NCBI RefSeq assembly: GCF_022605725.1
Contig: NC_065558.1
Location: forward strand, 6,014,001-6,078,000
Length of the DNA: 64,000 nt
From: Anthonomus grandis grandis
Lineage: Eukaryota > Arthropoda > Insecta > Coleoptera > Curculionidae
Reading direction: 5' to 3'
The notes below the pieces were generated by a model, which saw only the letters and a list, made by a program, of their open reading frames with translations, was not told the DNA's origin and did no database searches. Below, one piece after another: positions 22,809 to 35,222 of this stretch. Position numbers and translations under genes: made by a program. Position 1 is the first letter of the stretch. Each line of letters begins with the position of its first letter.

Positions 22809-24663
22809 GTAAGTAATGGAAATCGTTTATGGTGGGTTCAAGTATCAGTAGAATTAAGAACAGGGATTTCCGACATCATATTTATGGGAAATTGACCCTT
22901 AAAAAGGGGTTTTTGAGCCAAATTAGTAGAGTCATAAAAATCATTTACAAAAAGTCATTATTCTTTTATTGAAAATTTACGTTTTCACTTTTAAAAACCT
23001 GATTTTCTAAACGTTCCTGAAATTCTACTATAGCTCCCCATCCAGCAATCTCTTGTTATGTCGAATCACTAAATTGTAAAATGGTCACATAATCAAAGTT
23101 ATGATAGTTCCCAGAAAATAATCAGCTGATTTTGGGTTCAAACAGTTATTTATGTAACAACTGTGTAAAATGATCCTTTTTTTTGAATGGGAAATTTCTA
23201 GTTGAATTTCCATGAATAAAAAAAGGGGATTTTACACACGTGTAACATACGAAATTTTTTTAACTACCGAAGAAAACATTCTATTAATAGAAATATAAAT
23301 AAAAATCTGCAAGCAGAAACTAAAGATGATTCCAATTACCTGGAAATACTACTACAAAGCGATAGTAAAATTGGTTCTAATGTATTTTTATTAAATATAT
23401 AGTCAGATTTAAGGGTAGTGGTGACAGTACTCTCCCAAGTTGTTGATGCTTTACATTATTTAGATGAATATTCTCTAGAAATACTATTTTCGGTCCAAAT
23501 CAATCCAAACCAAATTTTCCGACTTTTAGGTAAATGTTTCTGTGTAATAATAAGTGAATTTGAATATTTCTACTTATACTAATTAAATAATTTTACTTGC
23601 CTACATGCAACATTAAATACGCTAGTCTGCCGGTCGTTTTTTTTTTATATGACGTGATTTTAAAGTTCAGTTGAGTTACTTGAAAAAAGAAGTATTAAAA
23701 ATAGAAACAAATTTTAAAAACAGAGCTATTAGAAAAGAACAATGATAAAATCTCTAAAGCTCACGCCCTACAATGAGAACTTTCACTTGCAAACAATTCG
23801 ATTTTCCGCTTTTTTCCTTTTCCTACCTCGAAAAGACGCGACGACGAAGCGAAAAGGTCTCTATACATTTTTACCAGAACCTATACTTTTCGAGAAAAAC
23901 GCGACACAATGGAATTTCTAATTTCTCTTAATGACCCAAAATTTTATCGAAAGTTGTCCCTTTCCACCCACTAACAGTCTGCAAAATTTCATTATTCCAC
24001 CATAATTAGCGACCCCAATAGAACACTTTCGAACATTCTCACACCTCTATTGCACGGACACCTTCAAACTAACTACCATTCTCATTTAAAAACACCACTC
24101 TATTTTTATTGAAAATTTCATTAAAATCCAAAATCCATAATCCCGAACTCGGATACAACAGTTGTGATAAAAGAAATATGAAATAATGAAGAAGGTGAAT
24201 GAGAATAAAACAGAAAATTACTTCAATTTTTAGGTAGAAAAGTAGAATCGAGGAAGAAATTTAAGATAAATCCAATTTCCTGGAAGTTTTCAAATTTCAA
24301 TTAAGAGATTGGAAGTACGAAGATTTAAAAAAAAAACGCAAAAAAGAAAAAGAGGAATTGAAAAGGAAAAAATGAAGAGACCAGTTAAAAACAGACCTAA
24401 ATTTGTTTTCCCCCTGTAAGAAATGAAAAAGAAAATAATCATCAAAGTCCTGAAAGACAATTGGGAAAAATTTTTTTGACAAATTATAGAATAAACGTCA
24501 AATTACAATTGATATTCAAAGTGAAATTTTGTAAACCCTGGGAAGTTTGTAGAGTGAGTACTTAATGCCTGGTAGTAGAAAACTCATTTCTTGTGTCCAA
24601 AATCAACCTAAAAAAATTGATTTCGTTTTATTGCTGTTTTTTTTTTAAATTTTTTTACTTAAA

Positions 24664-24784
24664 CACCTGGACTACAACCCTCTCTTAGACAAGAACAACG
24701 ATACGTCCTCGCGTTAACATAAGACAAAAAATATTATTTGAGGTTGCCAAATCTTTGGAAATGCGTACTTCTATAGTCCAAGCG
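24664..24784. repeat. ~110-bp module with inverted CCTGGACTA ends
   Basis: Left end CACCTGGACTACAAC, right end TATAGTCCAAGCG. The interior holds GACAAGAACAACGATACG, CCTCGCGTTAACATAAGAC and GGTTGCCAAATCTTTG. Diverged copies with the same order occur at about 27077-27196, 30519-30632, 31088-31210 and 31553-31623. Family unknown to me. Confidence 0.6.
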
Positions 24785-24978
24785 TTTCTTCTTCCGCTGC
24801 CTTATCCTTTTCGGGCATTGGCTATTTTCAGTTGTGATATGTTTTTTTTTTATATATTTATCATGTGATAACTAGTCTCCGTCCTAATGTGTGTACTTTT
24901 GATTTTTACCCTGGACTTGTAACATGTAATGTTTGTTGTTGTTAATCTGTTTTTCTTTTTATCAATAGACAAGAAAAT

Positions 24979-25003
24979 CTGATGATGCCCAGTACAGGCG
25001 AAA
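24979..25003 (+). ncRNA. Hammerhead-ribozyme-like core, copy 1
   Basis: CTGATGA at 24979-24985, then GCC, loop CAGTACA, GGC, and GAAA at 25000-25003. This reproduces the conserved catalytic core and a short stem II of hammerhead ribozymes found in Penelope-like and retrozyme elements. Stem III is poorly formed (ACACGGGTGATC, compared with the expected ACACGTGTC type) and stem I is weak, so self-cleavage is doubtful. Confidence 0.35.
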
Positions 25004-25300
25004 CACGGGTGATCTTTTGAATTTATATTCAATATATTTGAAACCTGTGATTTTGAGTTTAATAATGCATTGCTATTTAAGGCTTATTTTGATTTTGTTA
25101 CGACACCTTTAAACAGTTAGTCACCTCCTGATGTTGATTCTGTAGCATACGGTACATATCATGATATATCCGAATTATTCAAGCTTCCATTTCTTTAGGG
25201 TGCAGGTTACTTAAACCTTAGTATATCAGGTCCAGTCTGTATTTCAGGTCACTCTGCTTTCCTCGTTAAAAAGTCGTTCTACGTAATTTTTCTATGAGTC

Positions 25301-27712
25301 AAAAGGGGTTTTTGAGCCAAATTAGTGGAGTCATAAAAATCATTTACAAAAAGTCATTATTCTTTTATTGAAAATTTACGTTTTCACTTTTAAAAACCTG
25401 ATGTTCTAAACGTTCCTGAAATTCTACTATAGCTCCTCATCCAGCGATCTCTTGTCATGTCAAATCACTAAATTGTATAATGGGCACAGAATCAAAGTTA
25501 TGATAGTTCCCAGAAAATAATCAGTTGATTTTGGGTTCAAATAGTTATTTATGTAACAACTGTGTAAAATGATCCTTTTTTTTGAATGGGAAATTTCCAA
25601 TTGAACGACAATTCCCACGAATAAAAAAAAGGGGATTTTACACACGTGTAACATACGAAATTTTTTCAACTACAGAAGAAAACATTCTTTTGACAGAAAT
25701 AAATAAATACAAATCTTCAAGCAGTGTTTTTCAGATAATTTTGCGGAAGAAACTAAAGATGATTCCAATTACCTGGAAATACAACTACAAAGCGATAGTA
25801 AAATTGGTTCTAATGTATTTTTATTAAATATATAGTCAGATTTAAGGGTAATGGTGACAGTTCTCGCCCAATTTGGAGAGGAATATTCTCTAGAAATACT
25901 ATTTCGGCTCCAAATCAATCCAAACCAAATTTTCTAAAATATCCGACTTTTAGGTAAATGTTTCTGTGTAATAATAAGTGAATTTGAATATTTCTACCTA
26001 TACTAATTAAATAATTTTACTTGCCGACATGCAACATTAAATACGCTAGTCTGCCGGTCGTTTTTTTTTCTTATATGACCTGATTTTAAAGTTCAGTTGA
26101 GTTACTTGAAGAAAGAAGTATTAAAAATAGAAACAAATTTTAAAAACAGCTATTAGAAAACAACAATGATAAAATCTCTAAAGCTCACGTCCTACAATGA
26201 GAATTTTCACTTGCAAACAATTCGATTTTCCGCTTTTTTCCTTTTCCTACCTCGAAAAGACGCGACGACGAAGCGAAAAGGTCTCTATACATTTTTCACC
26301 AGAACCTATACTTTTCGAGAAAAACGCGACACAATGGAATTTCTAATTTCTCTTAATGACCCAAAATTTTATCGAAAGTTGCCCCTTTCCACCCACTAAC
26401 AGTCTGCAAAATTTCATTTCATTCCACCATAATTAGCGACCCCAATAGAACACTTTCGAACATTCTCACACCTCTATTGCACGGACACCTTCAAACTAAC
26501 TACCATTCTCATTTAAAAACACCACTCTATTTTTATTGAAAATTTCATTAAAATCCAAAATCCATAATCCCGAACTCGGATACAACAGTTGTGATAAAAG
26601 AAATATGAAATAATGAAGAAGGTGAATGAGAATAAAACAGAAAATTACTTCAATTTTTAGGTAGAAAAGTAGAATCGAGGAAGAAATTTAAGATAAATCC
26701 AATTTCCTGGAAGTTTTCAAATTTCAATTAAGAGATTGGAAGTACGAAGATTTAAAAAAAAAACGCAAAAAAGAAAAAGAGGAATTGAAAAGGAAAAAAT
26801 GAAGAGACCACTTAAAAACAGACCTAAATTTGTTTTCCCTCTGTAAGAAATAATCATCAAAGTCCTGAAAGACCATTGTGAAAAATTTTTTTGACAAATT
26901 ATAGAATAAACGTCACATTACAATTGATATTCAAAGTGAAATTTTGTATACCCTGGGAAGTTTGTAGAGTGAGTACTTAATGCCTGGTAGTAGAAAACTC
27001 ATTTCTTGTGTCCAAAATCAACCTAAAAAAATTGATTTCGTTTTATTGCTGTTTTTTTTTAAATTTTTTTACTTAAACACCTGGACTATAACCCTCTCTT
27101 AGACAAGAACAACGATACGTCCTCGCGTTAACATAAGACAGAAAATATTATTTGAGGTTGCCAAATCTTTGGAAATGCGTACTTCTATAGTCCAGGCGTT
27201 TCTTCTTCCGCTGCCTTATCCTTTTCGGGCATTGGCTATTTTCAGTTGTGATATGTTTTTTTTATATATTTATCATGTGATAACTAGTCTCCGTCCTAAT
27301 GTGTGTACTTTTGATTTTTACCCTGGACTTGTAACATGTAATGTTTGTTGTTGTTAATCTGTTTTTCTTTTTATCAATAGACTAGAAAATCTGATGATGC
27401 CCAGTACAGGCGAAACACGGGTGATCTTTTGAATTTATATTCAATATATTTGAAACCTGTGATTTTGAGTTTAATAATGCATTGCTATTTAAGGCTTATT
27501 TTGATTTTGTTACGACACCTTTAAACAGTTAGTCACCTCCTGATGTTGATTCTGTAGCATACGGTACATATCATGATATATCCGAATTATTCAAGCTTCC
27601 ATTTCTTTAGGGTGCAGGTTACTTAAACCTTAGTATATCAGGTCCAGTCTGTATTTCAGGTCACTCAGCTTTCCTCGTTAAAAAGTCGTTCTACGTAATG
27701 TTTCTATGAGTC
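25301..27712. repeat. 2.4-kb tandem duplication, unit 2
   Basis: Head-to-tail copy of 22902-25300. The junction is exact: CTATGAGTC is followed by AAAAGGGG. After 27712 the sequence leaves the repeat (AATGAGCTTCAAG). Confidence 0.9.
27391..27415 (+). ncRNA. Hammerhead-ribozyme-like core, copy 2
   Basis: Same core as copy 1 (CTGATGA, GCC..GGC, GAAA) at the corresponding position of unit 2, with identical stem and loop bases. Confidence 0.35.
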
Positions 27713-27949
27713 AATGAGCTTCAAGTCGTCTGATATAAGGTTTCCGTCTGGTTCTGTTAGTGTTGGCTGGGGATTTCTGGTTTTTCTTTCAGTTGTTACT
27801 TCTTTGATCTTCTTTGTACATTTCTCCTTCAGCTAGCGTTCCTTCGCCTCCTTAATCTTTTGTATCTTGGTAGTTTATTTGATCATATCAAGGATTTCAT
27901 GCGTCATTCACTGCTTCTTCGTTACGCGATCCCGTAAAAGAATGGCCGT

Positions 27950-28265
27950 GTTTGTTACTTTAACAGCTCTTTTATTTCCTCCCATTTAGCAACTGCCTCT
28001 ATTGCGGGTTCACTCACGTTTCCAATGTTTCTTCTCGAGGATTCCCGTACTTGTTGTTTAATGTTATGATTGTTTAGTTTGGTTCTCTTAGTCTTCCCTT
28101 CTATAGGTTTTAGTTTGATTAGCAGCTTATTTACCACTGGGCTGTCATCCGATTGAGCGTCAGCCCCAGGATAGGTTTTCACTAATCTGATTAAGTTTCT
28201 GAATCTTTCTGGTATGGTGTTGAAGTCGATCTGATTTCTTACATTTGTTTCGAGTCTTCGTTTTT
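27950..28265 (-). pseudogene. RTE-type non-LTR endonuclease fragment
   Basis: The minus strand reads RNQIDFNTIPERFRNLIRLV then KTYPGADAQSDDSPVVNKLL, the C-terminal catalytic part of the apurinic-type endonuclease of RTE-like retrotransposons (typical relatives read TYPGAD..SDHNPV). Here SDH is SDD, so a catalytic His is replaced. No RT follows, and the fragment ends near 27950. Confidence 0.6.
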
Positions 28266-30090
28266 CTTAGTCATCCTTACCAGGGTCTCCAGTTGTTGGT
28301 AAACTTCTACAGTCTCCTCATCTTTGTCTGCTGTTGGAGTTTATATGTGTATGATTGAGTTAATACGTTTTTTGAGCTGAAGGAGTGACATTGTGTCTGA
28401 GAAGCGAGTGTAGTATGCTTTTACTGCACTTTATAAAAATTGGGAAACGATTACGATAACTCCATATCTGTGTGTCTTCTTATTGTGTGGTTTCGAAGTG
28501 TACATTGTCAAGAGTTAGGCCAACAAGTTTCACTGACTCGTAGTATATCAATGCTATACTTCAAACATATATATAATTAATTTGGTTGGTAAATAGGTTT
28601 TTTTTTCAATTTTCTTTTGTTTGTTTAACTTAAAATAGTCCAAATATTACGGAAATCATAGCCGTATAGTCCAGGCGTGTGTGTTAAGTATGAAAGAAAA
28701 AAAAATCATTAATAAGTTCGGACTATAATGTTTTTACATTTAGGTGAGTTAAAGTGAGATCGAAACAGTTGCGAAATCTTCTGAAAATAAAGGAAAATGT
28801 TGTGGAGGAGTAGATCTTGTTTTCTCTATACTATTTCTTAGGCCTTACTCATTAGATGTATCCTATATTTTGTCAACTACATTTTTTTCTAATTAAGAGT
28901 CCACTAATAATAAGAAACAGTGATCATACTTCATCATACTTACACTCCCTCTATGTGAACATTTTATTTAAGTCTGATCAGTTTCTCAAATGGGACTGAT
29001 CTTATGAAACAAGCTCAGAAGTCTAATCTATAAATTTAAACAATTAAAATCATTTCTCAGTATTAAAGCACTAGAATCAATCTATACAGCTCTGGTAGAG
29101 ACTAACACTTTGCCACTCGATTTTTTTGATTCACTCACTATACATTCTATCAGCTATAGAATACATACATAAAAAGGAATTTTAGCGAACCCATAAAAGA
29201 TAATTATCCCACTAAATCTACGAGTAACTCGAATTGCATCAGAAAGAAGCCTACTTCCATAAAATTAATCAGATAACGTAAGAAATAAAAAGTACACCTA
29301 ATAAACATAAATTTAAAAAAAGGCAGTCATTTACTTGCATAGAAATATGAACACTTTTAAAGCTCTATTGAAAATAAACTTCATTCTGCATTTTATATGT
29401 CTAGTTTTAATTGTTTTATAGGTAATTACTACTATAAAAATGTTTCTTTCTTGGTTTGTTTGTTTTGGTTTTAATTTTTGATTTTGGTTGCTAGTGGATG
29501 ATGTTGGATAGGAGAGTGTAGTTAAAACTTGTTTTCAAATCAAATATAAGCATAAAGAAACTTATTCAAATAGCTTGTAAGATTGCACAAACAAACCCAT
29601 AGTGAGCTTACGTACGTTATGTTATATTAAGCAAAACTGTACTTATAATATATATTTTGAAAATAAATTTGAAATTTAGTCAAGATATTTTCCCAAGAAT
29701 CTCACCTCATAATAAAACCCAGTTATGAAATCCTGGGTATCTCAAAATCCTCTGCTTCTTTCTTGCATTTAACCAATGTTTCTTGAAGCATTCTTCATCG
29801 GTGCATTTTCTCTCCACCTATTGTCCTGGAAATCATAACCACTCAGCGAGATAGTTACGTCATCAATAAAATTAGGTAGCAAATTATTAATGAATATTAA
29901 AAATAGTGTGAAACCCAAGATCCGAACCCCAATATTAATCCCCTTTCAATGGAGAAACTCGGCCCTATTCTCAATGCGTGAGTATGTGTATATTATGTAT
30001 AGGGAGAAAGACTGTTGACTCAATCCTTTAGGTTGTATACTAAAAAAAAGGATTGTGTTAGATGCCTAATAAGGCATCACAAAAAAAACT
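28266..30090. other. AT-rich stretch, nothing assigned
   Basis: No open frame or splice-bounded segment of note. TATAGTCCAGGCG, the motif discussed for the modules, appears alone at about 28666. Confidence 0.35.
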
Positions 30091-30091
30091 T

Positions 30092-31282
30092 GAAAATGCC
30101 TGATTATTAAAGCTCTGAAATAGACCATAGATATAGAAAAAAAATTCGTAATATGTAGAGATACTAAAAAAAATCAGTACGTTGGTGTTTTAGGAATTTA
30201 ATTTTAGTCCTATAGTCCAGGCGTATTATGTTACAAGTTGTACTTGTTTATGTTTGCCAAATATTATGGGGTGATTTGTCAAAGAATCGAAGTTAAAAGC
30301 GCTTTTTGCCTAAAAAGAAAAACCGTTCAGGATCAAAAAATTTTTTACGCATTCGTGGCATCAAAATTGTGATTGTCGCCTAAAAATCAGCTAATTTTAA
30401 AGTAATTATAACCTAAAAAAGATATTTTGGAGGCTAAAAATAATTTAAAACGCCTGGACTAGGACGTGGTCAAATTTTTATGGACCATGCGTCTAAGACT
30501 TGTTTTTTTTTTCATTAAAACGCCTGGAATATGACTCTCTACATAAACAAGAACAACAGTAGACATCCTCGCTTTAAAATAAGACGGAGATGTTGGGCGT
30601 TGTCAAGTTCTTTGATCTTAGTCCGGGTATCTGTGACATAATAAATATTAAGTTAATATTTAGAAAATAATGTGATTAAAGCACCTGAACACAACCGAGA
30701 AAATGCCTGATTATTAAAGCTCTGAAATAGACCATAGAACTAAAAAAATTGAGTACGTTGGTGTTTTAGAAATTTAATTTTAGTCCTATAGTCCAGGCGT
30801 ATTATGTTACAAGTTGTAGTTGTTTATATTTGCCAAATATTAAGGGGTGATTTGTCAAAGAATCGAAGTTAAAAGCGCTTTTTGCCTAAAAAGAAAAACC
30901 GTTCAGGATCAAAAAATCTTTTACGCATTCGTTGCATCAAAATTGTGATTGTCGCCTAAAAATCAGCTAATTTTAAAGTAATTATAACCTAAAAAAGATA
31001 TTTTGGAGGCTAAAAATAATTTAAAACGCCTGGATTAGGACGTGGTCAAATTTTTATGGACCATGCGTTTATGACTTGTTTTTTTTTCATTAAAACGCCT
31101 GGACTATGACTCTACATAAACAAGAGCAATAATAGACATCCTCGCTCGCATCGTTCGCATAAGACGGAAATGTTGGGCGTTGTCAAGTTCTATGAACGCC
31201 AGGTAGTCCGGGTGTCTGTGACATAATAAATATTGAGTTAAGATTCAGAAAGTAATTTGATTAAAGCACCTGAACACTACCG
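30092..31282. repeat. ~0.6-kb tandem duplication
   Basis: Unit 1 (30092-30697) and unit 2 (30698-31282) both begin GAAAATGCCTGATTATTAAA and end GCACCTGAACAC(A/T)ACCG. They match over nearly their full length, with a ~20-bp deletion and point changes in unit 2. Each contains one TAGTCCAGGCG and two ACGCCTGGA.TA words. Confidence 0.88.
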
Positions 31283-32640
31283 TATTTTTGTATTGCAGGC
31301 GTATATGATAATTTTTTATTTTTTGAGATTATTTCATTGAAGCGTTTGAACTATTATAGGGCATGGCCAAATTTTTTAAAAACACCTATAGTCGTGTCGG
31401 CTATTGTGATTTTTTCTTAAAAATATCCTATAAAACAGTTCCGTAACTAGAAAACCAAGAGAATGAGAGAGTTGAAAATGTGTACAAATATTGCTCAATT
31501 AAAATGCTTAGGCACCTATGTCACCGTTCTTTAAAAAATATATACAGCGCTCGGACTATTATAGACAACGTTGAATTAAGATAAAGAATGTTATTGGACG
31601 TAGCCAAATCTTTAGTCCAGGCGTTTTCTTTAATATGTGCTCAAAACTTCTTGATTTTTTGGTTTTTACCTACGAACACTCCTAGCACCATAGAAGAACA
31701 ATATTACCGTCAATCTTTCTATAGTCCTCCTCGCCCTTAAATGATGTAATTACGTTTATATTTATAGACTAATACCTCTTCAGAGGAACTTTTTAAAAGA
31801 TTTCGAAGCATCTGAAGATGCCAACAGCGTGTAGAACTAAAAAATTAGTTAGAAAAGATGAGAAAACTAATAATGTCCAATAACCGAAGGGCGGAATTCG
31901 TGCGTTTTTGGCACGTGCCTGGAAACGTAAAAATTGGATGTTAGAAGGGCGAACAAGAGGAAATATTTTATTATATTGTCAATTGGCTGTACAACAAAGC
32001 CAATATTAAGGGCGTGGCTCTTTTGGTAACCATAATAACATTAGAACCATCAGAATAGAACGGGGGGGTTGTATGTATGGAAAATCATTATCTATTCCAG
32101 TCAATAAAACCTAAAAATAGACCCAAGGGATGACGGAATTGCCTGGAAAATCGTTGAGAATGCACATAATTTACCGGGGAAAATGATTAACGGGTTTTTC
32201 TATAACAAAAGGGCTTTAATAGACAAAACGGCGCGCTATTGTGGCCGAGCCATAGGCCTGTTAATGTCGATAATAATAGGACTGGTGGGGTGGTTTAGTT
32301 AGTTATTAAGGGTTGTTTTGAAAGTCATGTAGTAAATAACAATAACTAAGAAATATGCAGTGGAAGAAAATTATTTCAAATGTCTGGCAGAAAATGAAAA
32401 ATAATAGTTGATGAATGGATTAAGTCAAAATTGATCAAATTTCTGCAAGATATCTTGGTATAGTCATAAAAAATACCGTGAAATGCCTGGAAAACAAACA
32501 ATCACTTCGAAATTATATCAAATATCTAGACTAAAACGTTTGAAAAAGCCGACTTAATCGCCAAAGAACAACTTCCAACATAAACATCTTTATGCAAAAG
32601 ATATAAATAATTTCTTCCTTAATATTATTAAAAATCTTAA
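31283..32640. other. AT-rich stretch, nothing coding
   Basis: Contains one more diverged module (31553-31623), a CTGAAGATGCC word at about 31809 that may be an eroded relative of the hammerhead-like core, and isolated GCCTGGA words. No gene seen. Confidence 0.35.
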
Positions 32641-32659
32641 TACAACTTGATTGGGACCT

Positions 32660-32995
32660 TCAAGACGAGAACAATAAACTACATAGAAGCAAAGACAAAT
32701 TTTTCTTGGGAAATAAAATATCAAACCTCACAAGAAAAGACAGAGTAGTAATAACCAGGCCACACAAAAATCACCCATGAATATCTAGTACAGAAAGAAG
32801 GTAACCAGCCAATGTGTGAAACATGCAATCTACCTCTGTCAGTCCAGCATATATTAATAATTGATTGTATTAAATATAAAGACTCTAGGCTTAAATATGA
32901 CGTATCTAACAACATCAAAACCTTATTCAGCCCCAAATACAATGAATTAATTATCTCCTTTCTAAAAGACATAAAAATATACTCAACGGTTTGAA
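32660..32995 (+). pseudogene. Non-LTR C-terminal (Cys/His motif) fragment
   Basis: The + strand reads, across frameshifts, KDRVVITR.. then MCETCNLPLSVQHILI and SRLKYDVSNNIKTLF. This resembles the CxxC...HxLx(D/E)C tail found at the C-terminus of several non-LTR retrotransposon polyproteins. The stop follows at 32992. No RT domain is attached, so it is a 3' remnant. Confidence 0.5.
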
Positions 32996-33030
32996 AACAA
33001 AGTAAAGACACATTTTTATTATACAGATCA

Positions 33031-33066
33031 TTGATATATATATATATTTATATATATATATATATA
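33031..33066. repeat. (TA)n microsatellite
   Basis: Nearly pure TA repeat with one TTTA interruption. Confidence 0.8.
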
Positions 33067-33152
33067 CATTGTACATAGACATTTTAGATTTATTTATTTA
33101 TTTTTGTTTTATTTATTTATCTGTTTGTCCATACACATACTCTTATATTGTA

Positions 33153-33513
33153 CAGGGTGTCCCATTTCGGGTACTTTTGCGGGATATCTCCGTTATTTTT
33201 AGTGATAGAGAGTTGCGGTTTTCGCGACACTGTGGCATTTTGGAAATTTTTGCTTTTTGGGACTTCCGTCGTATCTCCGTTATTTTTAATTTTTACAAAA
33301 ATTTTAAAAATAACGGAGATACGACGGGGGTTTCAAAATGCAAAAATTTCAAAAATGCCCTGTATCTTAAAAAATAAAAGGGCTATGCAAATTTTGTTAA
33401 TAGCATCTTTAGTTTTATACGAAAAAGTAGTACAGTGTCGCAAAAAACCGCCACTCTCTATCTCTAAAAATAACGGAGATATCCCGAAAAAGTACCCAAA
33501 ATGGGACACCCTG
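33153..33513. mobile_element. Foldback MITE with CAGGGTGTCCCA ends
   Basis: Ends CAGGGTGTCCCATTT and its complement, bordered by TA on both sides (33151-33152 and 33514-33515). The inverted repeat extends through CGGGATATCTCCGTTATTTT and, less perfectly, to the centre, where AAAAATAACGGAGATACG again pairs with its partner. Because it is nearly palindromic it gives similar open frames on both strands. These are not genes. Related by terminus to Tc1/mariner-type elements. Confidence 0.8.
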
Positions 33514-34237
33514 TACATAGACATTTTATACATGTTCCCATTTGCTTATTTATATAACTATTAAAAATTCTGATGACGTCAAAAGGTCTAAGTTTTCGAT
33601 GCGTCTATAATAATTAATATCTCTCTCTCTCTAAAACGTTTGAAAGGAATTACACTTCTAATGCCTGAAAGAATAATCCCAAAGACCTGGAAAAAATAAT
33701 TTTCTAGATTAATATCATCTGAGTATCATTGGGAGGCCAATTGCATATATAATCATAATTATTGGATTTATAGAAGCTGGAATAATAGTTCAAATTATTT
33801 CGATAGTTTATCTGTTTAGTATAAATCGATGTGTGTATTTATTGATCATTACAGATAAAAGTATATAGAATAGTAATAATTTTATTATAGGAACTATCAG
33901 AAAGTATATTAATTATTTTCTTATTATATTTTTTCATGTTGCAATTTCTGAAGAAAGCGTAAACTTTATTATTGGGGTTTAAGTCCAATGCACTAATCTG
34001 TCCTTTTAGAACTTAATGATTCACGGTGGCAATTCGTCGTATCTATGATCAGATGGTGTGGTAGTTTGTAGTCATTCAATCGATGAGAGTAAATTAAAAT
34101 AAGACAGATTTATTCGGTAAAAGGTCTCTCAGATGATAACAAGAGAGTATAATATACTAATTAAAACAGATTAGTCATCCAATTGAGGAAATTATATTTT
34201 ATGTATAGTAGGCATTTGAGAGTTGGAAATTTGTATA

Positions 34238-35222
34238 GCCGCTGGTAAATCAGTTTTTGGTGAAAAAATTCGATACTGCGGGGAGGGGATATACCCAAAA
34301 AATGAAAAATCCCAAACTTTAGAGGTCGATACCTCGGCTTCTGTCAGCATTATCGGGAAAATTCCAACGGTTTTGTCTTTCCAAATACAACGAGACCATC
34401 TGTAAGATCGTGGCTCTAATATTAGCCGAGATATCGCATTTTTAGAGCGCATTTTTGAGCCCAAAAACGAGGTCGAAAAGTGACTTTTTCCCAATTTTCA
34501 AAGTGCCCTCATTCTCTTAATTCTGCTCGAATTCTGTTATAACCCGGTGTTTTCGTAATGTAGGTGATGGGAGCAAGCCGCTGGTATAGTTAGTTCAATT
34601 TAAAAAAAAAGTCAATTTTTGGTGAAAAATGCGATACCGCGGAAGAATGAAAAATCCCAAACTTTGGAGATCGATATCTCGGCTTCTGTCAGCACTATCG
34701 GGAAAATTCCAACGGTTTTGTCTTAGTTTTGTCCTTCCGAATCCAACAAGACCATATGCAAGGACTTATCTATAAGATTAGCCGAAATATCCCGTTTGTA
34801 GAGCGCATTTTTGGGCCCAAAAACGAGGTCGAAAAGTGACTTTTTCCAAATTTTCAAAGTGCTCTCATTCCCTTAATTCTGCTCGAATTCTGTTATAACC
34901 CGGTGTTTTCGTAATGTAGGTGATGGGAGCAAGCCGCTGGTATAGTTAGTTCGATTTCGAAAAAAATCAATTTTTGCTTAAAAAATTCGATACTGGGGGG
35001 GTATACCGGAAAAATGAAAAATCCCAAACTTTGGAGGTCGATATCTCGGCTTGTATGGGCACTATCGGGAATATTCCAACGGTTTTGTTTTAGTTTTACC
35101 CTTCCAAATCCAACGAGACCATCCGCAAGGTCGTAGCTCTCAGATTAGCCGAGACATCGCATTTTTGGGCTCAAAAACGAAGGTCGAAAAGTGACTGAAT
35201 TTTCAAAGTGCTCTCATTTCCT
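34238..35222. repeat. Three tandem copies of a ~350-bp unit
   Basis: Starts GCCGCTGGTA at 34238, 34577 and 34933 (spacings 339 and 356 bp). Each unit contains ATGAAAAATCCCAAACTTT, TCGATA(T/C)CTCGGCTT, ATTCCAACGGTTTTG and CCCAAAAACGAGGTCGAAAA. The third copy is cut at about 35222. Confidence 0.85.

Larger units (their letters stand above)
22902..25300. repeat. 2.4-kb tandem duplication, unit 1
   Basis: Begins AAAAGGGGTTTTTGAGCCAA and ends CTATGAGTC. The next 2412 bp repeat it base for base apart from scattered substitutions and indels (for example a 9-bp and a ~27-bp segment present only in unit 2 near 25604 and 25720). No long coding frame is conserved between the copies. Contains a hammerhead-like core and a short module with inverted CCTGGACTA ends. 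Confidence 0.9.

Noticed and set aside
26166..26399. 77-residue frame in the tandem unit (AAGRKDATTKRKGLY-like basic region)
   Set aside because: The equivalent frame in unit 1 is disrupted, so it is not conserved coding sequence.
22902..27712. Reading the 2.4-kb duplication as long terminal repeats of a retrotransposon
   Set aside because: The copies are directly adjacent with no internal coding region and no TG..CA termini.
33148..33564. Open frames on both strands across 33.1-33.6 kb
   Set aside because: They are produced by a palindromic MITE, and both translations resemble each other.
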